Positions 47,188-60,966 of a stretch of 64,000 bases of DNA are shown here, one piece after another (position 1 is the first letter of the stretch; every line of letters starts with the position of its first letter). The stretch comes from Batillaria attramentaria (lineage: Eukaryota; Mollusca; Gastropoda; Batillariidae), in contig JACVVK020000536.1 in assembly GCA_018292915.2 (NCBI GenBank), forward strand, positions 12,501-76,500. The letters are read 5' to 3'. Below the pieces are notes generated by a model that saw only the letters and a list, made by a program, of their open reading frames with translations, was not told where the DNA came from and did not search any database. A program made the position numbers and the translations under genes.

Positions 47188-48035
47188 AATAAATGTCAGT
47201 TTCTACAACATTGAGCTAAGTGCGCCCATTATCTGAGCTGAAGACAATTCCAACACACATCAGTACCAGATGTGGAGTCTGCCACGAATTTGAGAGTTAC
47301 ATAATGTAACAGCATTAACTGCAGCATTTGTTTCTGCACTCCCTGAATAGCATTCTTAAGTTTATTTGTTAATGTATTTATTTAGTGTATTTGTGCGCGC
47401 GTGTGTGTGTGTGAGAGAGATACAATTTCTGTTTGTAGTTTCAATCTATCAATTTATGCAAAAGAATTTATCCACCAAAAATATTTTAAAAAACAAAACA
47501 AAAACGAACCAGTCTGAAAAGGGGAAAAAAAAACATAAATAAGAGGTTTTTTTGTTGTATGTTTACAGGTCAGTGTAAGAAAATCCTGGCTGGGGTGGTG
47601 TTGACGTGCCCGTGGTTCGAAGCCACACAGAAAGAGAGGGGAGAGCAAGCCAAGCACAACATTCTACTGGTCGTAGTCATGTCACATGACCAACAGTTCT
47701 TCACACCCGCAAATCCACAGATTCGTGAAGCAGGGGGTGTCATTGACATGGTAAAGTTATGACAGTTCTGCTTGAGTGACTGATTGACTGCACGGTGGAG
47801 TGGTTGACTGGTTTATTTCTATGCGATGGGCTTCCACAAAAAGAGGGACAAAGGGTGAAATGTGCAGAAAATAGCTTCCTTTAGAATAAAAATTATTTCT
47901 GTTGCATGGTGAAGGCCTTAGATATGTTTTAATCCTGATGGTGCTGAGAATGGAATATTCCAGAATACTACCTCTATGGCTATATCAGCGTAAGAAAAAT
48001 TGATTCAGCAAGAACAGGGGTAACATTACACACAC

Positions 48036-48091
<56 letters not shown>

Positions 48092-50760
48092 CCCCAGCTT
48101 CGATTACTCTTCTGATTTCGAGCTTACTGTTTCCCATGATGACAATAAAACAGTATAGTGAAGCATGATTCGACACTGTTAAAAATTTTTGTTTGTGCAT
48201 GTGTCTGAATAGCTAGCTGGTTATACAGTACATAGGATAAGCTAAACATTTTATCAACTTGATGCTGTTCATTCACAGGTAAGTACAGTGCTTGGTTCTG
48301 ATGCACAAGGAAATTTAAAACACCGGCTCCCGTAGTGTAGTGGTTAGCACTTCGGACCATGGACCGGGAGACCCGGGTTCAAGTCCCGGCCGAGGCAAGC
48401 AGGATTTTTCCTATGAAGGTCGGCTCTTACCCAGAGCGGGTGTGCTATGGGCCCAGTGAGGAGGCTGTTGCCACACAGCCGAGATTCACCCACTTCATGG
48501 GTGTGACTTTGGGGGTGCTTCCCTTGGTATGACACATCTTATGATGTGGATAATTACACGGATGGCACCGCACGTACTGTAGTTCCCGGGCGTGGTTAAT
48601 GCCGGGATATTTATGACAGGAAGCGTGGAATGCGGCCCTGTCCCGCAGTCCCAAACCACACGGACCTCCATAGCATCATCTTACCATCATCCTCATCTCC
48701 ATCATCATGCATAATAAAAAATGCCCCAGCCTCTGAGCCCTCCGTGGATGCCACCCATTACCTGGGAGGAACACCACTAGAACCGGCAAAAGAGTTGGGG
48801 CAGCCAAAAAAAAAAAAAAAAAAAGAGAAAATTTAAAATAACAACAACTTTTTTTTTTTTTTTTTCTTTCACACAGGGTTGGCTGTCCATCGTAGAGTTG
48901 TATCACTTTGGTCGATTTCTGGTGAAGGGAAGAACGCGCTATGTGGAAGCACTGTTCTGTCCTGAGGCAGCTTTGGTGTACGCAAGTGACGAATGGCGGC
49001 AGCTTCAGTCGCAGATTGACGCCAGTCAAGTGACAGGTGAGCTTGTGCAGCGTTGTATTGTTCAGTGCTTATGATTTTTCACCTTTTGGTGGATTTCCGC
49101 CTTTGAATAAAAATTGTCCTCATCTGAAGCATTTAAAATCATGCCAAAACGCATTAATCTGCACAGATGAATTCTGAAACCTTTCCTCCCAGTAAAGTGT
49201 TTCGTACTGTGAAGCACCCACAATCATGCTAAAATTCACCAAACTGCATAGATTTTATTTATTTATTTATTTTTTTTAAAGTTTTTCGTCCTGTGAAGCA
49301 CATACAATCATGCTAAAATACAGCAAACTGCACGGATTTTAATCTGATTTTTGTAAAAAGTGTTTCGTCCTGTGAAGCATGTACAATCATATTAAAATGC
49401 ACCAAACTGCAAAAATGTTTGTCAATTTTTTTTATGTTTTTTTTCTGGGGTGGAAGCATGCCCCCAGATACGCCTAGTATAATGTGTCTGTCTTGCAGAC
49501 GTGCGCTCATAGCTTAGCCACTTTGTCACTAAATTCTACACACTTTTCCGTCTTTTGTACGATGGGCCATTTTAACCCCTGATCATTGCTGGGGTGCGTC
49601 GCCTCTCATGAATGAACATACATGTATTTCTTAAAATGCGTCTGACTGATTTGGTAATCCTTTTGATTTTTTTATTGTGTGTTTTTTGTGTGTTTTTTTA
49701 ACTACTTTATTACAGTCAAACTTGTGTATGGCGGTCACCCAAGGGACTGGGCCATACTGACCATCTGACACAGGGTGACCGGGTTATCCAGGGTGGCATG
49801 TCAACAGCTAGCATGTCAGGGGATCCTCTGGGGTGACCAGGTTAGACAGTGGCATAGCTTATACAGGTGACCGCCTTGGCAGGTTCGACTGTATCCCTTT
49901 TGGGAAATTCGGGCTGCTTCCCCTGGGGGAAACGCGTGACGCTATGCATCGCCACCCAATACCTATCCTATATAATTTTTTTTTTAATTTTTTTTTTTAC
50001 AATTTTGCTGGGGGAGGGAAGCCGGATAACCCGGAGAAAACCCCCAATGAGCAGCCCGGCAGCCAGGAAAAACTGGTATCACATATCACAAGCTCCACCT
50101 GGGCTCGAACCCACGCTTCATCGCCATGACATTGGTGACAACCGCTCAGCAGCGCAGCGGCTAAATCCGACGCACTACCTATTACCTACCAGAAAAAACT
50201 GGTACACTGTATCACATATCACAAGCTCCACCTGGGCTCGAACCCACGCTTCATCGCCGTGACATTGGTGACGACCGCTCAGCAGCGCAGCGGCTAAATC
50301 CAACGCACTACCTATTAGACCACAGCTCACCCCTAGACGGCTCACCGCTATTTTATGTGCCAGTATAGGGTCTGTAGTCAAGGGGAACCGTTATGGTTGA
50401 CCATTTCCCTCCTGATATTGTTTCAGGGTTGAGGGGTTTTCTGGAAGCATGTTGTGGACAAGCTATGGGCAGTGTGGCCAAGAAGAGAAAGCACGGAGGC
50501 ATGAAACTACGGGAAAATTCAACACTGGCTGAAATTTGTGAGGCTTTCAGGTCAGTGCTGAGTGTCTGCTTCGTTTTGGCATGTGTTTATGATGATGACT
50601 TTTATGCATATACATGTACAGTATACTGAGGTGCTCTGCCTGCGTGTGTGTGTGTGTGTGATTGCATGCATGCACGTGTGTGTGAGCCTATGTGTGTGGG
50701 AGATCTGTAAGATGATTTCAAAGCTTAGCAATAGCATTGTCACACAACAACTTGTGATGT

Positions 50761-50798
<38 letters not shown>

Positions 50799-53700
50799 TT
50801 GCATGCATGCATGCACGTGTGTGTGAGCCTATGTGTGTAGGAGATCTGTAAGATGATGTCAAGCTTAGCATTGTCACACAACAACTTGTGTTTGTGCATT
50901 TGACACACAGGTTTCAGTGGGGCTTGTATGTGTGTGTACGTGTAATCTTCAAATATAAACTCTTGGTGCTTATGTGATATATTCATAATAGCCCACTGCT
51001 TCAGCACTGTATTGGTTGATTGGCTGGTCTTTATCGTCCACGCCACAACGAGGTGATTGCGGACGGCCTTAGGGGGCAGGTTATGGGGGATGAGGATAGC
51101 TACCCTAACTGTACAGTCCAGCTGAACACTTATTCAATCCAGTCAGAATGCCAGGTCGGCCACAGTTTATGTATGCTTGACTGTTATGGACAAGTTACAC
51201 AAACAGATCCAGTTCGTAGTCAGTGGAAGAGGGGCAACGTGAAAAAGGCCTGTACAAATTTTAACCCTGTCGGGATTTGAACCTGGGACCTTTCGATCTC
51301 GAGTCCAACGCTCAAACCGTTGAGCCACCGACTCCCCCCAGCATTGTATTTTGAATCTGTTATCTAATTCATTAATTAGTTACTCGCTCCACTTTTTAAT
51401 GTAACTTATTACCTCTATTTCTGTATTTACCTGTTATTTGTACTGTATATGTATCTTGCAGATTGATTAATGCATTGTATTAGTGTTGGTGTGTTGAGAT
51501 CCGATTAATTGACATTACAACTGGTGTACATCTAAATACAACAAGACTGGCTGTCATGAGAGATCTACAACTTGTTTTGCGCCAAAAAACAACAACAAAC
51601 AAACAAACCAACAGACAAAAAAAGTACAGACCAAACAAAAAAAAAACAAAAAAAAAAACCTGACAAAAAATACAAAAAAAAAAAAAAACAGACAAAAAAA
51701 AACAACAAAAAAAAAAACACAAAAAAAACTAAAAAACCCACCAACAAGAACAACAACACAAAAGAAATTAAAATTAAAACAAAACAAAAATCTTTCAGGC
51801 TTCTTCACCATGCTCACAACCATCATCACAGTTTGCCCCCTGCGACTGCCACCATCCATCCCCCTACATTACCAGACGTCGCATGTCAAGCACTGAGCAA
51901 ACTCCAGGCTCTCTATCAGGTACAGTGTACTACGAAATAACAACAAAACGTGTAACACTGGATGACTCAAACTTATGTAGTGCCGTTTAAATTGTGCCTT
52001 ATCTCAAGTGTAGGTTGGGATGTTTTTCTGTAGATGTAGTCGGTCAGGTGGTCTGGTGGTTAAGAGACTTGTCACCACTGCGAGAGATCAGGGGTTCGAG
52101 TCCCACTTGGGGCAAAGAATTTTTCCTTCACGTATGTGGCACCATTCATTCGGGTTGATCGTCGGGGGTTCTCTGCGGGTACTCCGGCTTCCTCTTCCTC
52201 TGCTTTGGAAATGTTCAGCCCACCAAATTTGAAAAATAAATGCAAATCTAAATTCCGAAATTTAAGTAGCTGAGCTGACCCTTCGCACCACGTGATTGTA
52301 ATGTATTTATGTCCAGTGTGTGAGAGAATGCATGTGATTCACGTGAGCGTGCGTGTTGGGTTCAGTTCGCGGCGCTTTGAGCCGATTCATGAAATTGGGT
52401 AAAGCGCCTATATAATACTTATTATTACAATGTATTATTATTATTATTATGTAGTTTTCTAGATGAATCTTAATATTGCTTTTATGTTTTCTTATCAGGT
52501 GGTTATTTGTGTCTGACCAGTGGCTATATATTTAATATAAGAGAGAAGGAGTCTGATCTGTGTTGTGTTAATGTATTTTACTGTGTTGTGTTTGTTCTAA
52601 CGACACCGGTAAAAAAGATGATCCCTTTGGGAATAATCTTGAATTCTGAACCGTATCATTGCAGATTTCATATTATGAACTGCTCCAAGTTCAGCACCAT
52701 GTTATCTGTTGAGGACTTTTTATTCAATTTCAAAATCTCAAGAGGTGCATCTAAATAGCATACACACTAGTCTCCGGGCCCACACCACCACCCACTCACT
52801 CATTGTGTGACCCCCCCCCCCCTACAGCCACCCACACACACACTCCAGTAATAGTCTTGCTGTATTCACGCCTTGTTCATTTCATTTATTTCAGGACCCT
52901 GATGTTTCCAAACAAGACATATTCACATGCCTGAGCACTTGGCACGATGAGCTGCGCGGTGAAATGAAACAGTGTAAATTCAGCGACCTCAAAGCCGTCA
53001 CGGTCACTGTGGGCTCCTGGATGATGGAAACGCGACTACAGGGAAGAAAACTACAGCCAGCAGAAGATCACTGTAATCGTTTTTGATTTATTTATTTATT
53101 TTTTATCCTTTCAAAACTCATTACAAACATAGACACTTTGTTGTTGTTTGGAAAAAAAACTGTATTGTATTTTAGGAATTGTAATCAATAATGAAACATG
53201 TCTGCATCTGCTTTTCAGCAATGACATGAAAAAACAAGAAATATTCTGCTAAGTTCTTGAAAAACAGCTTATTAAAGCTCATTTGGTATAGCTCGCCCGT
53301 GAGGGGATGCAAATGTATACCGGTAAATTCCGTTGATATTTCGCATAAATTCGTAGAATTTTTTAAGCTGTTTTCATGAACTGATACAGCAGTGTTTTGG
53401 TGGGTGACACAGGATCAACCACATCCAGCAAATGATGGAAAGTGTGTGAAAGTGTACTGCTCTATGATATCACCCGTATGTGGTGGAAAAGGAAAGTGTG
53501 AAGGTGCACTGCTCTATGATATCACCCGTATGTGGTGGAAAAGGAAAGTGTGAAAGTGCACTGCTCTAGGATATCACCCGTATGTGGTGGAAAAGGAAAG
53601 TGTGAAGGTGTACTGCTCTATGATATCACCCGTATGTGGTGGAAAAGGAAAGTGTGAAAGTGTACTGCTCTATGATATCACCCGTATGTGGTGGAAAAGG

Positions 53701-56700
53701 AAAGTGTGAAAGTGCACTGCTCTATGATATCACCCGTATGTGGTGGAAAAGGAAAGTGTGAAAGTGTACTGCTCTATGATATCACCCGTATGTGGTGGAA
53801 AAGGAAAGTGTGAAAGTGTACTGCTCTAGGATATCACCCGTATGTGGTGGAAAAGGAAAGTGTGAAAGTGCACTGCTCTAGGATATCACCCGTATGTGGT
53901 GGAAAAGGAAAGTGTGAAAGTGCACTGCTCTAGGATATCACCCGTATGTGGTGGAAAAGGAAAGTGTGAAAGTGCACTGCTCTAGGATATCACCCGTATG
54001 TGGTGGAAAGGAAAGTGTGAAAGTGCACTGCTCTAGGATATCACCCGTATGTGGTGGAAAAGGAAAGTGTGAAAGTGTACTGCTCTATGATATCACCCGT
54101 ATGTGGTGGAAAAGGAAAGTGTGAAAGTGCACTGCTCTAGGATATCACCCGTATGTGGTGGAAAAGGAAAGTGTGAAAGTGTACTGCTCTAGGATATCAC
54201 CCGTATGTGGTGGAAAAGGAAAGTGTGAAAGTGTACTGCTCTAGGATATCACCCGTATGTGGTGGAAAAGGAAAGTGTGAAAGTGCACTGCTCTAGGATA
54301 TCACCCGTATGTGGTGGAAAAGGAAAGTGTGAAAGTGCACTGCTCTAGGATATCACCCGTATGTGGTGGAAAAGGAAAGTGTGAAAGTGTACTGCTCTAG
54401 GATATCACCCGTATGTGGTGGAAAAGGAAAGTGTGAAAGTGCACTGCTCTAGGATATCACCCGTATGTGGTGGAAAAGGAAAGTGTGAAAGTGCACTGCT
54501 CTAGGATATCACCCGTATGTGGTGGAAAAGGAAAGTGTGAAAGTGCACTGCTCTAGGATATCACCCGTATGTGGTGGAAAAGGAAAGTGTGAAGGTGCAC
54601 TGCTCTATGATATCACCCGTATGTGGTGGAAAAGGAAAGTGTGAAGGTGCACTGCTCTATGATATCACCCGTATGTGGTGGAAAAGGAAAGTGTGAAAGT
54701 GTACTGCTCTAGGATATCACCCGTATGTGGTGGAAAAGGAAAGTGTGAAAGTGTACTGCTCTAGGATATCACCCGTATGTGGTGGAAAAGGAAAGTGTGA
54801 AAGTGTACTGCTCTAGGATATCACCCGTATGTGGTGGAAAAGGAAAGTGTGAAAGTGTACTGCTCTAGGATATCACCCGTATGTGGTGGAAAAGGAAAGT
54901 GTGAAAGTGTACTGCTCTAGGATATCACCCGTATGTGGTGGAAAAGGAAAGTGTGAAAGTGCACTGCTCTAGGATATCACCCGTATGTGGTGGAAAAGGA
55001 AAGTGTGAAGGTGTACTGCTCTATGATATCACCCGTATGTGGTGGAAAAGGAAAGTGTGAAGGTGCACTGCTCTATGATATCACCCGTATGTGGTGGAAA
55101 AGGAAAGTGTGAAAGTGTACTGCTCTATGATATCACCCGTATGTGGTGGAAAGGAAAGTGTGAAAGTGTACTGCTCTATGATATCACCCGTATGTGGTGG
55201 AAAAGGAAAGTGTGAAAGTGTACTGCTCTATGATATCACCCGTATGTGGTGGAAAAGGAAAGTGTGAAAGTGTACTGCTCTAGGATATCACCCGTATGTG
55301 GTGGAAAAGGAAAGTGTGAAAGTGCACTGCTCTAGGATATCACCCGTATGTGGTGGAAAAGGAAAGTGTGAAAGTGCACTGCTCTAGGATATCACCCGTA
55401 TGTGGTGGAAAAGGAAAGTGTGAAAGTGCACTGCTCTAGGATATCACCCGTATGTGGTGGAAAAGGAAAGTGTGAAAGTGCACTGCTCTAGGATATCACC
55501 CGTATGTGGTGGAAAAGGAAAGTGTGAAAGTGCACTGCTCTAGGATATCACCCGTATGTGGTGGAAAAGGAAAGTGTGAAAGTGCACTGCTCTAGGATAT
55601 CACCCGTATGTGGTGGAAAAGGAAAGTGTGAAAGTGCACTGCTCTATGATATCACCCGTATGTGGTGGAAAAGGAAAGTGTGAAAGTGTACTGCTCTATG
55701 ATATCACCCGTATGTGGTGGAAAAGGAAAGTGTGAAGGTGTACTGCTCTATGATATCACCCGTATGTGGTGGAAAAGGAAAGTGTGAAGGTGCACTGCTC
55801 TATGATATCACCCGTATGTGGTGGAAAAGGAAAGTGTGAAGGTGCACTGCTCTAGGATATCACCCGTATGTGGTGGAAAAGGAAAGTGTGAAGGTGCACT
55901 GCTCTAGGATATCACCCGTATGTGGTGGAAAAGGAAAGTGTGAAGGTGCACTGCTCTAGGATATCACCCGTATGTGGTGGAAAAGGAAAGTGTGAAAGTG
56001 TACTGCTCTAGGATATCACCCGTATGTGGTGGAAAAGGAAAGTGTGAAAGTGTACTGCTCTAGGATATCACCCGTATGTGGTGGAAAAGGAAAGTGTGAA
56101 AGTGTACTGCTCTAGGATATCACCCGTATGTGGTGGAAAAGGAAAGTGTGAAAGTGTACTGCTCTAGGATATCACCGTATGTGGTGGAAAAGGAAAGTGT
56201 GAAAGTGCACTGCTCTAGGATATCACCCGTATGTGGTGGAAAAGGAAAGTGTGAAAGTGCACTGCTCTAGGATATCACCCGTATGTGGTGGAAAAGGAAA
56301 GTGTGAAAGTGCACTGCTCTAGGATATCACCCGTATGTGGTGGAAAAGGAAAGTGTGAAAGTGCACTGCTCTAGGATATCACCCGTATGTGGTGGAAAAG
56401 GAAAGTGTGAAAGTGCACTGCTCTAGGATATCACCCGTATGTGGTGGAAAAGGAAAGTGTGAAAGTGCACTGCTCTAGGATATCACCCGTATGTGGTGGA
56501 AAAGGAAAGTGTGAAAGTGCACTGCTCTAGGATATCACCCGTATGTGGTGGAAAAGGAAAGTGTGAAAGTGCACTGCTCTATGATATCACCCGTATGTGG
56601 TGGAAAAGGAAAGTGTGAAAGTGTACTGCTCTATGATATCACCCGTATGTGGTGGAAAAGGAAAGTGTGAAAGTGTACTGCTCTATGATATCACCCGTAT

Positions 56701-59700
56701 GTGGTGGAAAAGGAAAGTGTGAAAGTGCACTGCTCTAGGATATCACCCGTATGTGGTGGAAAAGGAAAGTGTGAAAGTGCACTGCTCTAGGATATCACCC
56801 GTATGTGGTGGAAAAGGAAAGTGTGAAAGTGCACTGCTCTAGGATATCACCCGTATGTGGTGGAAAAGGAAAGTGTGAAAGTGCACTGCTCTAGGATATC
56901 ACCCGTATGTGGTGGAAAAGGAAAGTGTGAAAGTGTACTGCTCTATGATATCACCCGTATGTGGTGGAAAAGGAAAGTGTGAAAGTGTACTGCTCTATGA
57001 TATCACCCGTATGTGGTGGAAAAGGAAAGTGTGAAAGTGTACTGCTCTATGATATCACCCGTATGTGGTGGAAAAGGAAAGTGTGAAGGTGCACTGCTCT
57101 ATGATATCACCCGTATGTGGTGGAAAAGGAAAGTGTGAAAGTGTACTGCTCTATGATATCACCCGTATGTGGTGGAAAAGGAAAGTGTGAAAGTGCACTG
57201 CTCTAGGATATCACCCGTATGTGGTGGAAAAGGAAAGTGTGAAAGTGCACTGCTCTAGGATATCACCCGTATGTGGTGGAAAAGGAAAGTGTGAAAGTGC
57301 ACTGCTCTAGGATATCACCCGTATGTGGTGGAAAAGGAAAGTGTGAAAGTGCACTGCTCTAGGATATCACCCGTATGTGGTGGAAAAGGAAAGTGTGAAA
57401 GTGCACTGCTCTAGGATATCACCCGTATGTGGTGGAAAAGGAAAGTGTGAAAGTGCACTGCTCTAGGATATCACCCGTATGTGGTGGAAAAGGAAAGTGT
57501 GAAAGTGTACTGCTCTATGATATCACTATGAAAGTGCACTGCTCTACCACGGTCCAGTCATTTGGAACAGCCTGCCTGCCCATGTTCGCCATGCAGAGTC
57601 AACGGACTCTTTTAAAGTCGCTTTAAAGTCTTATTTCTTCCGGCAATATTATACAGACTAACTTCTTTATCATCACTGCTATCATCATTGTCATATTAGG
57701 TTGTCGTGTCAGGATGTATCATAGCTGTGTGTATGTAACGTGTGTGTATGTAACGTGTATGTGACGTGTATATCATGTGTAACTGTATGTAATGTGACAT
57801 ATTTCATATATATGTATGTACTGTATCTCCGCCCTACCATTGTGAGGCGCCCAGAGCTCCAGCAGGAGGTTGGGCGCCAGACAAATCCTCATTATTATTA
57901 TTATTATTATTTATTAAAGTGTAAGGGGTTGTGCAATATGACACCATTCAGTTTATTGTAATGGTCACCCCCCCCCCCCCCCCAAAAAAAAAAAAAAAAA
58001 AGAAAGAAAGAAAATACAAAATGCCTAACATTCATCAGAGTTTTTAAAAGATATTATTTCTCATCAATTTGTTTTGTTGTTGTTGTTGTTGTTTTTTATT
58101 TCAATTTTCTTTATATACATTGTGCATATTTTGGTAGCAGCTAGGGTCATTCGGCAAAGATACACAAGCTAACTAATGGAAACAAGATATATGTACAAAC
58201 AAAAACAAGCAGCTAGGAATTAAACAAGGAGGAACGGCCCCGTCCTACAAAGTTGTTTCTCCAAACTTCATTTTATTTTGTCTGTTTTGTTGTCGGTTCT
58301 CCCCTCTCCAAGTTCTACCAATGACACTAGATCCTCTACGACCTCGACCGATTAGCCTCTATAGGGAAACAACTTAAAAACAATTTTAAAAAGTGTGTGT
58401 GTGTGGGGGGGGGCGGGGGGGTAGAGAGAGAGAGAGACAGAAAGGATAGAGAGAAATTATGTCATACAGACTTTAACTCTTTGATGACGAAGCACAGTTT
58501 CTGACACACGATTTCCTATAGGAAATCGTGTGTCAGAAATTGCGCTCCGTCGTCAAAGAGTTAAAATGCATCTCTGCTGATTGCAGGTCTTGTCGACGAT
58601 TACTCCAAATTGACACAGTTGATGTCAGAAATCGGGGGACCCGTGACGAAACTGACACCGCAGCAAATACTGTTGGTGGCAAGAGCAGGAAGTTTTATGT
58701 ATGGATTATCTACCCCTGAGAGCGATGTTGACTACGTTGTGGTGTACAGAGACACGACAGAGGTAGGTGCAGTGTGAATTGTGTCATTTCAGGATGAGGC
58801 TATTCGCAGGTAGAGTTGCGTATCGCGGGCAATTTTGCATCGCGATATATCCCAATATTCTGAGTTCGTATCGCGATGTTATCACGATATATTGCCGCCC
58901 CTGGTGCCATCAAATTTACCGACCATTATCCGTGCACTGTAAGCCGGTGGTTTCCCATGTGACAGCTGATTGTGTTGCCCTTGAAATGGGACTAATGCAG
59001 TAATGCGCCATTCGGAAAGCGTTCGTGCGTCGAGCATTTTGGCGTCTATGTTCGCGCGGCAGACCAAAGAGTTGGATAAGAATTCTTGGGCATGCCTACA
59101 AAGTCTTGAGGCAGTATGCGAGGGCTTCCCTTCCTACAACGCACAGCACATTTATAAGCGGACACACAAGTGAAAACAGAATGAGAAAAGACTGAGAAAT
59201 CTTCAAAAAAAGTTTTAATGAACTTTCAGCAAGAAAGAAACGGACAAATCATTACTGCGATATATCGCGATGCAAGAGCGTATCGGTATACCGTATTGCC
59301 AGGCTTCCATATCGCTCCTATCGCGATACGCGATAATACCGCGCAACTCTATTCGCAGGTCATAATAATAATAATATGTCTGTTTAAATAAAGAACGTTA
59401 TTGTGTGATGCCTATCTATTCACTGCATTTACTTAGCTGGTTGTGGTGTACAGACCACACAACAGAGGTAGGTGCAGTGTGAAATATGTCATTTCAGGAT
59501 GAGGTTATTCGCAGGTCATAATAATAATAATAATATGTCTGTTTAAATAAAGAACGTTAATTGTGTGATGGCCTATCTATTCACTGCATTTACTTAGCTG
59601 GTTGTGGTGTACAGACACACAACAGAGGTAGGTGCAGTGTGAATTATGTCATTTCAGGATGAGGTTATTCGCAGGTCATAATAATAATAATAATAATATG

Positions 59701-60933
59701 TCTGTTTAAATAAAGAACGTTATTGTGTGATGCCTATCTATTCACTGCATTTACTTAGCTGGTTGTGGTGTACAGACACACACAGAGGTAGGTGCAGTGT
59801 GAATTATGTCATTTCAGGATGAGGTTATTCGCAGGTCATAATAATAATAATAATAATATGTCTGTTTAAATAAAGAACGTTATTGTGTGATGCCTATCTA
59901 TTCACTGCATTTACTTAGCTGGTTGTGGTGTACAGACACACAACAGAGGTAGGGTGCAGTGTGAATTATGTCATTTCAGGATGAGGTTATTCGCAGGTCA
60001 TAATAATAATAATAATAATATGTCTGTTTAAATAAAGAACGTTATTGTGTGATGCCTATCTATTCACTGCATTTACTTAGCTGGTTGTGGTGTACAGACA
60101 CACAACAGAGGTAGGTGCAGTGTGAATTATGTCATTTCAGGATGAGGTTATTCGCAGGTCATAATAATAATAATAATAATATGTCTGTTTAAATAAAGAA
60201 CGTTATTGTGTGATGCCTATCTATTCACTGCATTTACTTAGCTGGTTGTGGTGTACAGACACACAACAGAGGTAGGTGCAGTGTGAATTATGTCATTTCA
60301 GGATGAGGTTTATTCGCAGGTCATAATAATAATATGTCTGTTTAAATAAAGAACGTTATTGTGTGATGCCTATCTATTCACTGCATTTACTTAGCTGGTT
60401 GTGGTGTACAGACACACAACAGAGGTAGGTGCAGTGTGAATTATGTCATTTCAGGATGAGGTTATTCGCAGGTCATAATAATAATATGTCTGTTTAAATA
60501 AAGAACGTTATTGTGTGATGCCTATCTATTCACTGCATTTACTAATCTGGTTCTTGTACTGGTTCTCACAAAACCTGCTGTCGTCACACCGGGCCCATTA
60601 AAATAATAACAGTAACAACAATAATGATATTAATAATATAGAGCCACTTTATCCCAGTTGCTTGGCTCAAGGTACTGTGAACTGAGCCTAGTGTGCATAC
60701 GCACGTTAATCACGTGCATTCTCTCACATACTAAACATTACATTACAGTGAAGGAGGCAGTCAGCATTACCGCATTCCGGAAGCGCCTGAAGACTTAATA
60801 TCTCTTCAGTGCCGCGCGCCAGTAATCATCTGCAGTTTTTTTTGTTTTTTTTTTAAAACTATCTTTCCTTTCAAAACCTCTCCCTAAGCGCCGTGAGCAC
60901 TCAGTTAGGGTGGAGCTGTGCGCTATATCAAGT

Positions 60934-60966
<33 letters not shown>

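Noticed and set aside
51554..51859. Phe/Val-rich minus-strand open frames
   Set aside because: Complement of A-rich low-complexity intron sequence before exon 6.
53466..57519. CRISPR array
   Set aside because: Regular 52-bp spacing but no unique spacers; all positions are repeat, in a eukaryotic intron.
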